A stretch of 64,000 nt of DNA from Monilinia fructicola (lineage: Eukaryota > Ascomycota > Leotiomycetes > Helotiales > Sclerotiniaceae): the NCBI GenBank assembly GCA_008692225.1, contig VICG01000006.1, positions 160,001-224,000 of the forward strand, read 5' to 3'. The first letter of the stretch is position 1, and each line of letters opens with the position of its first letter. The position numbers and the translations under genes were made by a program. A model generated the notes under the pieces. It did not search any database. It was not told where the DNA came from and saw only the letters and a list, made by a program, of their open reading frames with translations. This document shows, piece after piece, positions 37,314 to 49,613 of this stretch.

Positions 37314-39168
37314 GATGATAAGTTATAGATGTGATCTTGGAGTATTGAGAGGTAAATATAAAGTAAATATAAAGCAAGAAAGATAGGACAATTGAATAGA
37401 AGGAGGGGAAAGTGAAGTGTATTATATATTATTCCACTAAGTGGAGAAATTCCGGAAGATTGCTTGAAGAGTCATCGATAGCTATCTAATTACTATTTAT
37501 CTGGTGGAGATAGCAACCATGAATGGTCAGTTCTAATTATCACAATACAGAACGATGATAACCTTGGAAGTCATTGATATAATGAAAACATCAATAGTTC
37601 TAGCTCTCCTAGCAAGAAAAGTTGTTTCCAATAACCTTACAAATGAAGGGGTTTAACCGATAAGGTTACCATCCATACCTTTGTAGTGATACGATTTGAT
37701 AGACATTCGAAGTGAAGCACTCCGTACGAAGTCAAGTATCCTATCCGTCGTGTTATATCGTCAAGCAAAAGGCGTCGATGGTATAAGTTCGACTTCCAGC
37801 CCAGCCCACCAATGAACCCGCCGCCTATCATGTTATTCTCGAGTACTAATTAAGCCCAAAAGCCCCAGACGGGGGAATTCTTTGTTCCCACCTATTTCGC
37901 CATAGATTCAACATCTTCTTCATATCAACCACATTCATTCTGCCGATTCTATGCGAAGATACCAGTTATGACTCCCGACTCCCACACCGATAATATTATA
38001 TACTCGACAAAAATGATGTGGTCCGAATCTCGGAGGACATGCATGAATTTGTTCAGTAAAAGGTTAACTCCTGTTGCTCTCCTCTTCAGAGCCCCCGTCA
38101 TTAAGCCTGGCCTGGATGCCGCGAGATATCTCTGTTGTGATAATACCTCTCCCTTTGAACATATGACCGGCCTTGTATGTATAGTTAAATATTATAAATA
38201 TATATATATATATATATATAATCATTTCCCACTCAGACTATCAAAAACTAGTGTTACATCTCTACATGCCGAGAAACATTCCATTTATAGACCGATGTAT
38301 CTTGGGCTGAGTGAGGTAAGGCTATGTTGCAGCATTGGCCAGTGAGATGGAAGGAATGCTATCAAGGTTCCCCTGATAATCCAGATGCTTGAATCGATTG
38401 AGAGGAGGAAATGATTATATATATATATATATATATAATGCATATATATGGCCAGAGCTCAACAGTAACAGACGCGTTTACTCTGAATAGTTGCACCCGG
38501 CCCATTTCCAGCCAGCTCGCCGCCCTTGACCAACCACAAGACCATCTCAATCCCAATGTCCCTCAAGGCCAAACATCAACAGAACGCGAAGTTCTGCGAC
38601 TATTCCAACATTGGATTTGCTTAAAATATAATAACTCACGCTGATTGGTATTTACTCTCTTCATTATCTACTCTCTCAATATAATTATACCAACCAACCT
38701 ACCTACCTACCCACCCACCTCCCCACCTATATAAAGAAAAACAGACTAATACGTAAGAATCGATTCCAGGAATACTCTAACTCTTTGGATTTCGATACTT
38801 TTCAACGGTCGAATACAAAGTAGTGCGAGGACATCCGCGTTATTTGGATGAGACAAGATAAGATAAGATGAGATGAGATGAGATATTGCGTCCAAGCCAC
38901 AGGGCAAAGGAGAGATGCGAGACATGAGCGGAAGGGTAGTCTAACCTCATATTGCAAAGTTGTGATTGAAAGGAATGGCATCGATGGTTTGGGTAGAGGA
39001 AGATATTGTTAAGCGAGGAAAGAGGGTTGGAAGGGTGGTACACTCCTCACCTGCATTCGTCACTTCGGGGAGACGCATCATGGGGCCACTATTCTTATTT
39101 TTGACGGCGGGGATAAAGAGGTAGACAGTTCAGCGTAGCGTTATTCTATAGGAATGAGATAAAATCCT
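37314..39168. other. Intergenic, microsatellites, no gene seen
   Basis: 1.85 kb. (TA)n runs at 38198-38221 and 38414-38438, CTAC/CCAC repeats at 38697-38728 and (GATAA/GATGA)n at 38855-38885. Short frames overlap the repeats. Confidence 0.65.
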
Positions 39169-40824
39169 CTAACCAATGGCATGTTCCTCCGCGCCCTCTC
39201 TTCTATTTTCCTTTCCCTCCTCGCTTCCACCAAATGCACCACCATTCAATATAATATCCTCATTATCATCCATATCATCCTGGACTCTTCTCCAAGTTTT
39301 CTTTTTCCTTGCATATACATCGCCATCCGCATCCGCCTCCCCCTGACCCTCTTTCTCCTTCCCCTTTCCTGCCTTCCAGACAGGTTTGATAAGACTCCCC
39401 AACAAAGGATTACGACTAAACGTGCCACCACCCTCACTCATTCCACTCGTACTTCCCACCAGAGGATGATCCTCTTCTTCCTCCCCATCGCTCTCAAATT
39501 TCGGTGCCTCGATCTTCGCCATTCTCTTCACAATCTTACCTCCCACCAAATCTACACTAACAACCTGTCTCCTCTTCTCATACTCCGGCCGTGCATTCCA
39601 TTCCTGCTCCGCAAGAACTCTCTGCTGTCTCTTTAATTCCTTTGCCCTCTCCGCCGGACTAGCCCACATTCCACCCATCCCACTCCCTCCTCCAACCGCC
39701 ACACTCGCCGCTAAACTGGTATCGAAATCCGCAGCCTCATCTCTAACCGTGGTTCTCTTCGCGTTCTGGGCTTGAAACCCTAGTAATCTATCGCGGTGTT
39801 CCTTGGCTTTTTGTTCTGCGGGCGTCATATCCAGTGTCTTTGGCTGTGAAAAGGGAGCGGGCGTTCGTGATACTTCAGCACGTCGATGGGAGGATGCATC
39901 AAGACGCATCTTTTCCTGCCCCCTTTCTTCTTTCAGCGTACGGATCATCGATTGAATTTCATTTCTCCCCAGTATGGCAGACCCGCAGAATGTACAAGGT
40001 CCGAAACCCTCCTTCACACATATCACCTTTCCACAACTCAGGCAATTTGGAGCAGCGGCGAGAAGTGCATGACGAGTGGCGATGCAATTACATCTCCTCT
40101 TTGCGGGATCGGCAGAGAGGGAAGAGTTTGTGGATATTTCAAGCGTACGGATTGCAGCGTCAAGATCGGAAAGTGCGGTTGAGGCCCCGTGCATGGCATT
40201 TCCACCAGTGATGTTTATTTTTGTTTTTGGAGCGGGGGAAGCATTGCGAGAGGGGTTTTGGGAGGTGACGCGTGATGAGGCTGTAGATTTGGATTTCTTG
40301 CCGAAATCTGATATCAAAGTACCCGCCGCTGAAGGGGGAGGTCGGGGAATTGGGGCTTGGATGGCGGCCGGGGTGTTGTCGAGTGCGAAGGCATTTGAAG
40401 ATGTTGATTGTTTGGAGTTTGATGGTACGGGTGTAGATTTTCGGGATACATAGTCATCCTCATCTTTCTTCTTGTATACCGTTCCTTGCCCTGCATATGT
40501 ATCTTGCACTTGACGTGGTGCTGGTGTATGTATAGGAGCTTTCTTCTTTTTTGGCCCTCTAGTTGGCTTTGGCACACCGCTCGACGTTGAAGCTTGTGTT
40601 GCAGTCTGCGGCTGTGCCTGTGTCTGCGAAGCTGACTTGACAGTGGGATCTTGTCTTCTTGAATTGAACGAAGATATAAACTCAATACTTCCCGGTGATT
40701 CTCCTAATAAATTGTTGAAATGATCTGCTGCAGCTGGTTTGGAGAGTGTGTTTGCATAGTCCAACACCTGCTTTAAGTCTTCCTCTGGAAGAGGTAATAA
40801 TCTTTGTAATTGTGCGAGAGACAT
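39169..40824 (-). CDS. RQT4: ASC-1/TRIP4 homologue, RQT complex subunit Rqt4-like
   Basis: 551 aa, intronless. The key feature is a C2HC5-type zinc finger at roughly residues 240-285: RRCNCIATRH, NCLSCGKVICVKEGFGPC, TFCGSAIL. This defines ASC-1/TRIP4 (zf-C2HC5). Flanks are low-complexity, with basic stretch RGPKKKKAPIH and a C-terminal acidic/basic tail (SDGEEEED, VYARKKKTWRRVQ). The first 50 residues (LLPLPEEDLKQVLDYANTLS) match the N-terminal helix of fungal family members. In yeast, Rqt4 works with Slh1 and Cue3 to pull apart collided ribosomes ubiquitinated by Hel2; in animals ASC-1 is part of ASCC. Start ATG is the first in frame. Intact, normal length. Confidence 0.85.
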   Translation of the reverse strand: MSLAQLQRLLPLPEEDLKQVLDYANTLSKPAAADHFNNLLGESPGSIEFISSFNSRRQDPTVKSASQTQAQPQTATQASTSSGVPKPTRGPKKKKAPIHTPAPRQVQDTYAGQGTVYKKKDEDDYVSRKSTPVPSNSKQSTSSNAFALDNTPAAIQAPIPRPPPSAAGTLISDFGKKSKSTASSRVTSQNPSRNASPAPKTKINITGGNAMHGASTALSDLDAAIRTLEISTNSSLSADPAKRRCNCIATRHALLAAAPNCLSCGKVICVKEGFGPCTFCGSAILGRNEIQSMIRTLKEERGQEKMRLDASSHRRAEVSRTPAPFSQPKTLDMTPAEQKAKEHRDRLLGFQAQNAKRTTVRDEAADFDTSLAASVAVGGGSGMGGMWASPAERAKELKRQQRVLAEQEWNARPEYEKRRQVVSVDLVGGKIVKRMAKIEAPKFESDGEEEEDHPLVGSTSGMSEGGGTFSRNPLLGSLIKPVWKAGKGKEKEGQGEADADGDVYARKKKTWRRVQDDMDDNEDIILNGGAFGGSEEGKENRREGAEEHAIG

Positions 40825-41391
40825 AATTATTACTCTCTCAGTACAATGGCAGGAAGATGGCAGGAAGATGAGTCTAGGTTATGTGAAATTTGTTGATAAG
40901 AGAGATTGATTTATTGAAGAATGCGGGACGGCGCGGAGGCATTGGCGTCATTGGTAAATTAACCTTAGAACTATAGAACCTAGTGGGGAGATACACCCAC
41001 CCACCACGCTGACCTAGTAGTCCACCCAAGAGTTTATATCCATGGATGACCTAATTAGTACTGTGAACATTTGAATATTTGATACAGAGATCAATCCTGT
41101 CGTCCGACACTGGCAGTGAGAGGTGGCTTCCAGCAGACTTGTAGCTGTCATTGTCGTGTTATTTTCAGATGTCGAAGTAGACGGACTAGTTCTAGTATTG
41201 GTCTTACAATAATACTGTATGTGATAATAACCATAACTATTTACATCTCAAGGTAGAGAGAGATATCTCTAACTACATCCATACGATAATGATGCATCCA
41301 ACCATCTTTAACCCGTAAATACCTAGGTAGCTCTTGCAAGCAATTCATGTCTAATAATTCCGTAGCAGCTTTATCCCCACCCCAATCTACT
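40825..41391. other. RQT4 upstream region
   Basis: 567 bases between RQT4 (5' end) and the TTC27-like gene (3' end), same strand. No gene seen; an imperfect direct repeat of GGCAGGAAGATG lies at 40848-40870. Confidence 0.5.
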
Positions 41392-44289
41392 CTAAGCCTT
41401 CAACTCCCCCATCAGCCCCTCCAACGTTTCCCACCCCCTAGTCCCCTCCCAGAAATCTCTCCCTTTCCCCATAACTCCTCTCACCGCACTCCTCGCCTTG
41501 CCCTTCCACTTCCCCTCTTCTCCAAAATTCTCATAAGCCCCTACTAACCTCTCCGTTGCTCCCACAACCTGCATCCAGACCTCCTCTTTCTCCAACCATC
41601 CTTCTTCATTCATACTCATTCTCCATCCTTTCTCCGCTGCGTCCAAGGCACCCTTATAGTCCCGTTGCCAGAGACGAAGTTTCTCTACCATTTCGTAAAG
41701 TTCGACGCGTTTTGTGATGAGAGGTATAATATCGCGATCAACCATTTCGATGACTGCTCGAGCAAGAGTTCCACGTTTGGGTATCCAGATTCCGGTTCCT
41801 TCCCCGGAACTACCTACTTCTTCAGTTTTATCTCTACTCACAACCTCCGTCACAAGACTTCCGAGAATATCGATATCAATCGCATATTCGCCTACATTGG
41901 GAGCGCGAATACGAAGAATATTACGAAGCCCCATCAGGATTTCAGGGAATGCAGGAGGGGCCATTCGTGTCGCAATTGTTATGACATTATCCCAAATTTT
42001 CCAATTGTCGTGTGCGATAGCAGCGCCTCTCTTGTAGGACATTAATGCCTGTCTCAAGATCTCCTTGGGATCATTAGATTTATCCTTCTTGTCTAATTTC
42101 AAAGAGTCGAAATCAATCTCTTCGTCATCTGGGATATCGGTAGATGCTTGTTCCTGTTTCGCAATTTTCTTTAGGGAGACAATTTCGTCGTGTTTGGAAA
42201 GGAGGGCGGATCCGAGGTTACTATATGTTTTCGCATCCGTGTCATCAATCATGATACTCTGTTGAAAGGCAATAACAGCACCATCCCAGTTACCAGTTTT
42301 GAGATCGATATCGCCAAGACGGGACCAAGTGTCGTTGTTTTGACGATTTACAACGACGGAAGCGAGATATGCTTCGCGGGCTGCAGAGAGATCGTTCTGG
42401 CGCGTGTAGTAATCTCCTAGAGTGCGTTGGGCGCGGGCATAACGGTTGTTAGAGATTGTCCAAGCGCGTTGCCAGCAGGTGGGATCTTGATCGAGGTCTC
42501 CTAGAATGCACCAGAGACGGGGTGCGTGAGGTGGAGGTGGGGAACGCATTTCGCCATTCCATTCTTCTTTGATGACGGCTTCTGCGTCAATATCGTATTT
42601 ATCCATTTCAGGGCCGTTGGAAGAGTAATATAGTTGTCTTCGCACGATTTGTCGGGCTTTATCTTCTTGGGCAACGGAATGGTAGCATAAAGCCACTTCA
42701 GCCCACATCTTAAGTCGCTTGAATATTTCTAGAGCACTGACGAGAGACCCAGCATTGGACCATGCAAATGCAAGCTCGGTTTCGATTTCCCATCGTGTAG
42801 GTGTGTTGAGTTGATTGACGTATCTCAATCTCTCAGTTACAGGAGCAGATTCACCAGATTTGGCCCGGGGAAGGAAAGAAGTGACTTGAATTTCAGGTAT
42901 TCCGTCAGCATCCGTCGAGGGCGCGGATTCTTGTGTATCGGCAATAATTTGATCTACGATGACTTGTAGTTGCAGAACAGATCTTTCTTGGGTTCTTGAT
43001 CTATGAGCTTCAATCCTGCTTCGGACTAAGAGAGCCTGTGTGTAGATTTGCCAATTCGTAGGTTTATCTGATAGGACACGGACAGCGTATGGAAGAATCT
43101 CTTCGCTGTTCAATTTGTCCAGAGGTGATAGAGTATCTTTGAGAGTGGCCTCCGTTAAGAGTACAATCTGGTCCAGGGGGTTAAGTTGTGGTTGTTCGTC
43201 GGGTTTCATACCAGCTAAAGCTGCTGGTAAATTGGAGTTATCCACTTTGTCAGATGGACTTTTAGCGAACTGGATAGACTCCAATAATGTATCATCATTC
43301 AACTCCAGTGCTTGAGGACCATTTGTGCTTGGTTCATCAGCATCAGCCGATGGTTGAGCGCTTTTCTTCGTATTTTCTGACGAATCCTCGGTCTCAACAC
43401 CCGCAGAATCATCCCTACTCTTCGCAAAAACCACCAACTGCGAAATATCATTTTGTTGAAACTTTGTTCTCTTTCCCAAAGCGCCAGAAAGTGCATACTC
43501 AAAACCCGAAACCTCACTGGCTTTCTTCACATTTTCCCTTGCTTTCAAATCCAGCCCCTCCATGATATAGATTTGCGCCTTCTCCAACAAAAACATAACC
43601 TTGGCATCCGTTCCAAAGGCGCTCTCTTCCGCAAATACCTCCGCTCCCAAATCCTTCAAATCAGTTTCAATCAAATCTTGTAACACGGTAGAATCACTCA
43701 TTCTCCCATTCATTGAATATCCGCTCAACAATCGTTGGTGATAAGCATTAATCCTAATCCTCATCCACTTACAATCCCAGGTCTTCACCCACGAACGTCT
43801 TGGGAAAACAGTCGTAAAGATATACCTCGCCAGACAAAACAATTCCACTTTTGGAATATGTTGATAAACACTTACGCCATCCACATCCAAGCTCCTCAAA
43901 CATTTCTCCCTCAACTCACTAGCATTCCATTCCGAGCTTTGAAAGACATCACCGAAATCCACTGATGGTCCGGTAACATTAGTTTGAAGAAACGCATTAA
44001 AAGCTGCCAGCCCCGTGATGAAAGTATAAAGAATAACCTCTCGGTTCTGGAGATTTGCATCTTTTAGAGCCAGAGTCTGTTCCTCTTTGGAGAGATGAAC
44101 ATTTTCCGCCAGAATTTGAATTAGGATTTGCGCAGTGGGCGTGCGGAGGACGGCTTTGTAATCCCCATTCAGATGATTTGTGACGATTTCTGACACAGCT
44201 TCAAGTTGTTTTAATTGCTCCAAATCAAATAATAGAGCATCCAAAGTACCACCTTTACCGCCAGTAGATAAATCCGATGCAAAAGACAT
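41392..44289 (-). CDS. EMW1: TPR protein, TTC27/EMW1 homologue
   Basis: 965 aa, intronless. The frame is open to 44430, but the ATG at 44289 (MSFASDLSTGG) is preferred because the upstream 47 residues are basic, low-complexity and not conserved-looking. TPR units occupy about residues 520-830: ELAFAWSNAGSLVSALEIF, MWAEVALCYHSVAQ, NRYARAQRTLGDYYTRQNDL, NDTWSRLGDIDLKTGNWDGA, DAKTYSNLGSALLSK and DNWKIWDNVITIATRM. The order and spacing fit TTC27/Emw1, an essential yeast cytosolic TPR protein linked to cell-wall integrity and recently to chaperone-type roles. A central linker (about residues 315-360) is Ser/Asp/Glu-rich. No lesions across 2.9 kb. Confidence 0.85.
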   Translation of the reverse strand: MSFASDLSTGGKGGTLDALLFDLEQLKQLEAVSEIVTNHLNGDYKAVLRTPTAQILIQILAENVHLSKEEQTLALKDANLQNREVILYTFITGLAAFNAFLQTNVTGPSVDFGDVFQSSEWNASELREKCLRSLDVDGVSVYQHIPKVELFCLARYIFTTVFPRRSWVKTWDCKWMRIRINAYHQRLLSGYSMNGRMSDSTVLQDLIETDLKDLGAEVFAEESAFGTDAKVMFLLEKAQIYIMEGLDLKARENVKKASEVSGFEYALSGALGKRTKFQQNDISQLVVFAKSRDDSAGVETEDSSENTKKSAQPSADADEPSTNGPQALELNDDTLLESIQFAKSPSDKVDNSNLPAALAGMKPDEQPQLNPLDQIVLLTEATLKDTLSPLDKLNSEEILPYAVRVLSDKPTNWQIYTQALLVRSRIEAHRSRTQERSVLQLQVIVDQIIADTQESAPSTDADGIPEIQVTSFLPRAKSGESAPVTERLRYVNQLNTPTRWEIETELAFAWSNAGSLVSALEIFKRLKMWAEVALCYHSVAQEDKARQIVRRQLYYSSNGPEMDKYDIDAEAVIKEEWNGEMRSPPPPHAPRLWCILGDLDQDPTCWQRAWTISNNRYARAQRTLGDYYTRQNDLSAAREAYLASVVVNRQNNDTWSRLGDIDLKTGNWDGAVIAFQQSIMIDDTDAKTYSNLGSALLSKHDEIVSLKKIAKQEQASTDIPDDEEIDFDSLKLDKKDKSNDPKEILRQALMSYKRGAAIAHDNWKIWDNVITIATRMAPPAFPEILMGLRNILRIRAPNVGEYAIDIDILGSLVTEVVSRDKTEEVGSSGEGTGIWIPKRGTLARAVIEMVDRDIIPLITKRVELYEMVEKLRLWQRDYKGALDAAEKGWRMSMNEEGWLEKEEVWMQVVGATERLVGAYENFGEEGKWKGKARSAVRGVMGKGRDFWEGTRGWETLEGLMGELKA

Positions 44290-44758
44290 GTTGAAAGTGT
44301 TATTGTTGTATGGGACTTGAATTTGTGGAGGGGTGATTTTTTTTTTCATGTGGGAAATTTTATCCAAGGTCTGTCTGGTGGGATGGATGATTTGTAAGCG
44401 AGGATTCCGGATTTTGGAGTCATATCTCATTTATTTCTTAGTATTTAAAAGTAGATGACATTTGATCAGATGAAATGTTAAATATCATTTCAGAACATGG
44501 GACAAAAGCCTGAACAGTCATGAAATGCTGCACGTCTTATAATTGATGCTACTTTAACATTATTAACTACCTAGATGCCTACTTCAATCTACTTCTTTTT
44601 GTTAATCAAGAGAGTAGGTATATATATATACCGTCTCCAGAAAAAGGACGCTGATGAAGAGGTAGTATCAACAACCTAGTCTGAAATACAAAACTGCTTA
44701 TTCAGACAAGCTATCCATAATGCAGCAATAATGGCATCGATCATGTTCTTCCTATCCC
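44290..44758. other. TTC27-like gene upstream region
   Basis: 469 bases containing the promoter of the TTC27 homologue and 3' flank of the GYF gene. Only a (TA)n tract at 44620-44631 was noted. Confidence 0.5.
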
Positions 44759-47700
44759 TCATTTCTTTCCCTTCTTCTTGTTGGGGACAACCTTGAAGCC
44801 AGCAGTAGGTTCCTCCTTTGGTGGACCTTTCTTGGCAACTTCATTCCATCCACCACCACCAGACTTATCATTAGATCCAGTATTGGCAGGTTCAACAATA
44901 CCCTTATCAGCTAACTTATGGCGGCGAACATACTCCTCCGCAAAGCGACGACCATCCATCACACGAGAATTAGAATACACGACATCGGCAATAATATTAG
45001 CCTCGTCTGAGAATGAAGACAAGAGAGAAATAAATTCATCAACTAAAAACTGTTAGCGCCAGGCTGCTGTCGGCTTTGGGTAAAATTGGACTCACCATCA
45101 ATGTCAGAATTGAGGCCTTCTTTACCAGACAAGGTAGCTCTAGTCCATTTCTTGAACTCTTCGTTGGCGGTATTAGCACTAGCTTGGCTGCCAGCAATGG
45201 TCACACTGCGAGCGGATGGTGCTGGGCGTACTGTACGAACAGCAGGGCTAGCAACAGAAACGTTGCTAACAGAACGAGCTGGAGCAGGTGCAATGGCAGC
45301 GGATGGTCCTGTCGGAATTTTGACCTTTCCAGTAGCGCCAACAGTGGCCCAACCTCTTTCAGTAGCTGGAGGTGCTGCAGATGGCTTACTTGCAAGATCG
45401 GCATATCGTTTGCCACCTGCAACAGGAGAAGGTTGAGAAACAGCGGTAGAAGCTGCAAGCTTCTTCTTACGCGATTCCTCTTCTCTTTGAATCTCTGCGA
45501 GCGTCTTTTTAGAAGAAGTAGCAGCTACAGGAGTCTTGGCAGCAACAGGCTTTGCCCAAACAGAGGGAGCATTAGATGGAGTTGTTGGTGTTGCAATAGC
45601 TCCCCAAGTAGAGGTGGTTGGCAGACCTGGAGCTGCTGCAGCTGGCTGACTAGCAAGTGCCTTCATTTCTTGCTCGTGAAGAGCACGACGAGCCGCTGCT
45701 GCTGCCTCCTCGGCTTTGGCAGCTTTCTTTGCTTCGGCTTCCTGAATCTCTTTGAGAGAAGGACCTTTTGGTGCCTCGACAGGCTGAACGGCCCATGGTG
45801 CAAGAGTTGGACCAGCACTTACTACCTCGGGGGTCTCAGATCTCGATTGAACTTCCGCATGTAAAGTATCTGGCAAGCCGGATCGGCCTCTTTGTGCAGT
45901 AGGGGCAGGAAGAGGTGTAGTCGACTGTGCAGGAGGTGGGAAAGGCATTGGAAGACTAGTATTCACCTTCGCCCAAGGAGACTCGGGTTGAGGAGAGATC
46001 GGAGATTGCTTAGAAGGTGCTGCTGCATTGGAAGCAGCCTGTTGATCCTTGATTTGTTGAGTCAAGGATAGAACCTCCGGAGACTGTGGGGCAGGAATTT
46101 CTTCTGTATCAGTTTCCTTGTATTGCGATTTATCCTCTTCTGGTTCTTGTTGAGTTTGGGCTGGAAGAGGAGTGGGGTCTTCAGTCGTAGTTGATTGAGC
46201 GGCCTCCTCCGCATCATGCTCGGCTCTAAGCTGCTCGAACTGTCGAAGACGAGCTACAAATCCTTGTGGATCATTCTGACTTTGTTCTGTTCTGGGAGCC
46301 TCACGCTGAGCACCGATCTGTGGTTGTTGTTGTTGACCGAAAAGGGCATTGATTTGCTGTGCTTGAGAAGTTGGCGCACCGACTGCTCCTGGTTGTTGGC
46401 GGTCTTGAAGGCCAAGACGAGCTAGATCATCATGGAGAAATTCGTTAGGCATGCCTCCCATCATTTGCGAGAGACCTGGTCTAGGGCCAGTTTCAAAGAA
46501 CGCTCCAGGCATTGGTGGTTGAGGTGGCATAGAAATGGGCGATGTCATGCTACCAAAGCTAGGTTGACTTTGCAAGCTATGGGCACTTGAATGGTGATGC
46601 AAAGTGGAAGGAAGGCCACCCATTTGCATTTGCTTCATACTGACCTGTTGCTGTGCCAAGAACTCTCTCTGTCGAGCCATGAGGTATTGCTCCTCCTGTT
46701 TGCGTCTCTCCAAATTGTTTTGTTGCTCGGCGGTCAATGTAGTACCAAAGCTTGGAAAAGCTCCAGCAAAAGGAGGTTGAACGGAGCCAGGCTGAACAGC
46801 AGGAGCTGTAGCAGTGGAGGCGAAAGGTGTGGCTTGAGTAGTAGGAGGCCCATGCTGAATACCGATCTGAGGTACAAGAAATGGTTCACGCGAGTTCCCA
46901 ATACGACGGATAAGCTGGCCAAGGGGCTCAAATTCAGTGTCTTCGACTTTCTTGACCGAGAGATCAGGAGTGAAGAATGAAGCCTTATACCAATCGTGCA
47001 TCTCTAGTCCAGACCAAGGGCCCTGAGGTTGTCCTTGTGAATCAAGGTAAACCCATCTCATTCTGTCTGGCATGACCATCATGCGTTGTTGAGCGTTGGG
47101 AAGCTGACCCGGTGCAGAATCCGATCCAGTTTGAGACTGCTGATAGTTGGACTGCGCCGAAGAAGCTTGTGGAATGGCTGTACTAGGCTGAGACTCCGCT
47201 GTAGAGAATGGCTCCTGGGCACGCGGCTCCGATCCAAAGAAAGCACCATGGCTGTGCAATGGGGTTCGGCCAATCGCTCCAAATGCGCTATTTTGCCTCA
47301 AGTCTCCAATATCATTAGAATTATCGTTCTCTACACCTTGCATCTGAGCCTGCATAGCAGGAGGGAAAAGAGACCCAAGCTTGCTTCCGCGACCAATAGA
47401 TCCCATCGGATTCCCATGGCCAAACATACCTCCACCCATAGAGCTATGAACTGGAGATGGCAACTCACCCATTGGCCCAAATATGGAGTTTCCAAATGCA
47501 CTCGGGAATACAGATCGACTTTCACGATCAGGTGTCGAAACCAGATTGTTACTCGTTGGCCAACCACCCATATTACCAATATTACTCAATGATGGAAGTC
47601 CTCCTAAAGTCGTGAATGGGCCGCGAGATACACCACCTACAACACTGGATGTTTGGCTACGATCGCTCCCGTCAAAAGCTCCACTACCAAAGTTTCTGGA

Positions 47701-49613
47701 GAGATTAGTAAAAGCATTCGGTGCATGTTCAGGAATTCCTCCTAGTGGTTGAGGTCGATCATGGGAATTATCATCATCAAAGGAAGTATCCTCAAGTCCA
47801 GTCCTCTCTCTACGCTCCTCGGGTGGACTGCGATAAGGATTAGTATCTGGACTCAATGGTTCGTTGAAAGGCTGTCCTTGAGGGGTATGATGATTTTGGG
47901 CACGTAGTTGAGCATCTCTGAAACCAGGCACATCAGACATGCCGAAATCACTTGACAATCCGCGAATTGGTGTGTCCAGTCCTGGTGCCTTTCGCTGTGG
48001 GTTCAATGTTGGGCTTGTATCTTGACCGCCTCCAAGACCAGCACTACCGGTAGGAATGCCTTCCTCACCAAAGGGATCTGTATCCGTTCGGGGTCTATTT
48101 CTCCACGAGCGTTCGGCAGGTTGAGAAACAGTGTCCTCCGGTTTTTCCTTTGGCATGAGGTGAGCGAGCCGACTCTCTCCTCGACTGAAGGCTGGACGTT
48201 TCTCGCTCGGAGTGGTTGGCATTGCAAAGGCACCAAAAGTTCCCATTGGGGTCATCGTTGCGCTTGAAGGCGCTGGTCCCCAAGGGGATAATGGCGCACT
48301 ACCCAAGTTCGCCCCACCTGTGTTGGAACGCATCAAGGGGCCAAACGGTAAGGTACTCTTGGGCTCATCCGCTCGGTCATCTCCATCGTCCTTCAAATCC
48401 GTGAGTTTGCGAGTGAAGAATGGAGAAGACTCGTCTCGAGGGAAACGACCATTTCCTGCAGGGGAACCTAATCCAGCGGAAAATGGGACTGAATCACTCG
48501 TCTCTCGGCGGCGCGTACCAGGTCTGCTTGATACTGGCGAGGAAACAGCAAAAGTCGAATTACCAGAAGCATGAGAGAGCGATGCTTTGCGACCATTTGT
48601 ATTCGATCCTTGTTCGTTCTGGCCCTTTTGGTTTTGTGGCGGTGGCTTCATGGGAGAATTGACATCGGTAGAGAAAAGCTGATGTATACATTAGTATCAG
48701 ATTCCAGCGATGAGCTACTAGATAGGTAAACTGACTGTTTTCTCTTCTTCAGTCATTTCTTCCAAAGAAACTGGTCGCTGACTACCACTCGAATCCCAGC
48801 AAGCATCTGGGCCATGAGTCTCTCTACCATCAGTGACTTTACCCCATGCTCGACCATTACTGCCATTTGATTGACCGGGATTCCAGCCTTCAACATAAAG
48901 TCTCGAAACGTCACCGTTTCGTACGCCAGAATCTTTAGCCTCTCGATGTTTGTGGTATAGTTCCAATAAATGAGATTTGGGATAACGAAGATCTGCAGGC
49001 ACAGATGGCTCATATAATTGAGCAGGTTGTTGCGATGAGTCCTCGGAGGCTTCGATACTATGTGCTTGAATGTTCTCTGTTTGGGCGGATAGTGTATGAG
49101 GAGCATTAGAAGAACGGCGGAAGGTTAATGTGCCACTACCGTTGGTAGATCTGTTATCTCTTCGTGCCCTGAAAATAACATGACCTGAATTAGCTCCCCG
49201 TATGGGTGAAGTCTCTTTGAAGATGTAGCGGACACGACTTGAGGGGTGGAAAGAGTTCAGAGGCGCCATCAAATCCCAATATTTACATGGATTTCAGGTA
49301 CTTATGACGTCCAGAAATTCCAAACAATGAAACCCCTCGAGCAAGTCGTAATAGGGAAAAGGAACTTATTGCATGCAAGATATGTAGATGATATGACGAA
49401 TGGCGTTCATATTCATCCAATGATAGATATGAAGTGTCTGTATTATGTGCAGAAAGAGCATTATGAAGAGAGTTTATCAACATACCATTCAGTTCCACGA
49501 ACACTTTCATTCCTTCCCGATCGAGAATCGCGACCCGAACCTGAACCTGAACCCGAACCTGCTGCTGCTGCTGCTGCTGCTGAAGCAAAACTTGACGGCA
49601 TTTGTGAAGGCAT
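44759..49613 (-). CDS. GYF-domain protein (Smy2/Syh1/GIGYF-like)
   Basis: 1,475 aa from exons 49613-49486, 49168-48736, 48678-45096 and 45042-44759; introns of 317, 57 and 53 nt, all with matching phases. The N-terminus is poly-Ala followed by Gly-Ser repeats. RYPKSHLLELY at residues 104-114 fits the Y-x4-L-hydrophobic motif used by GIGYF proteins to bind eIF4E/4EHP. The GYF domain is at about residues 724-785: RWVYLDSQGQPQGPWSGLEM, DWYKASFFTPDLSVKK, LGQLIRRIG, giving the GP[YF]xxxx[MV]xxWxxx[GN]YF-like proline-rich-peptide pocket. Long Gln/Pro-rich and Ala/Lys coiled segments follow (KKAAKAEEAAAAARRALHEQ). The last exon (VDEFISLLSSFSDEANIIAD, DGRRFAEEYVRRHK) is a conserved C-terminal helix region. 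Yeast Smy2/Syh1 act in mRNA decay on stalled ribosomes and ER-Golgi/mRNA roles. Intact throughout. Confidence 0.9.

Noticed and set aside
45076..45864. 262-codon frame opposite the GYF gene
   Set aside because: Ser/Arg/Cys shadow of the Ala/Pro/Gln-rich GYF coding strand; the minus-strand exon has the conserved domain and clean splicing.
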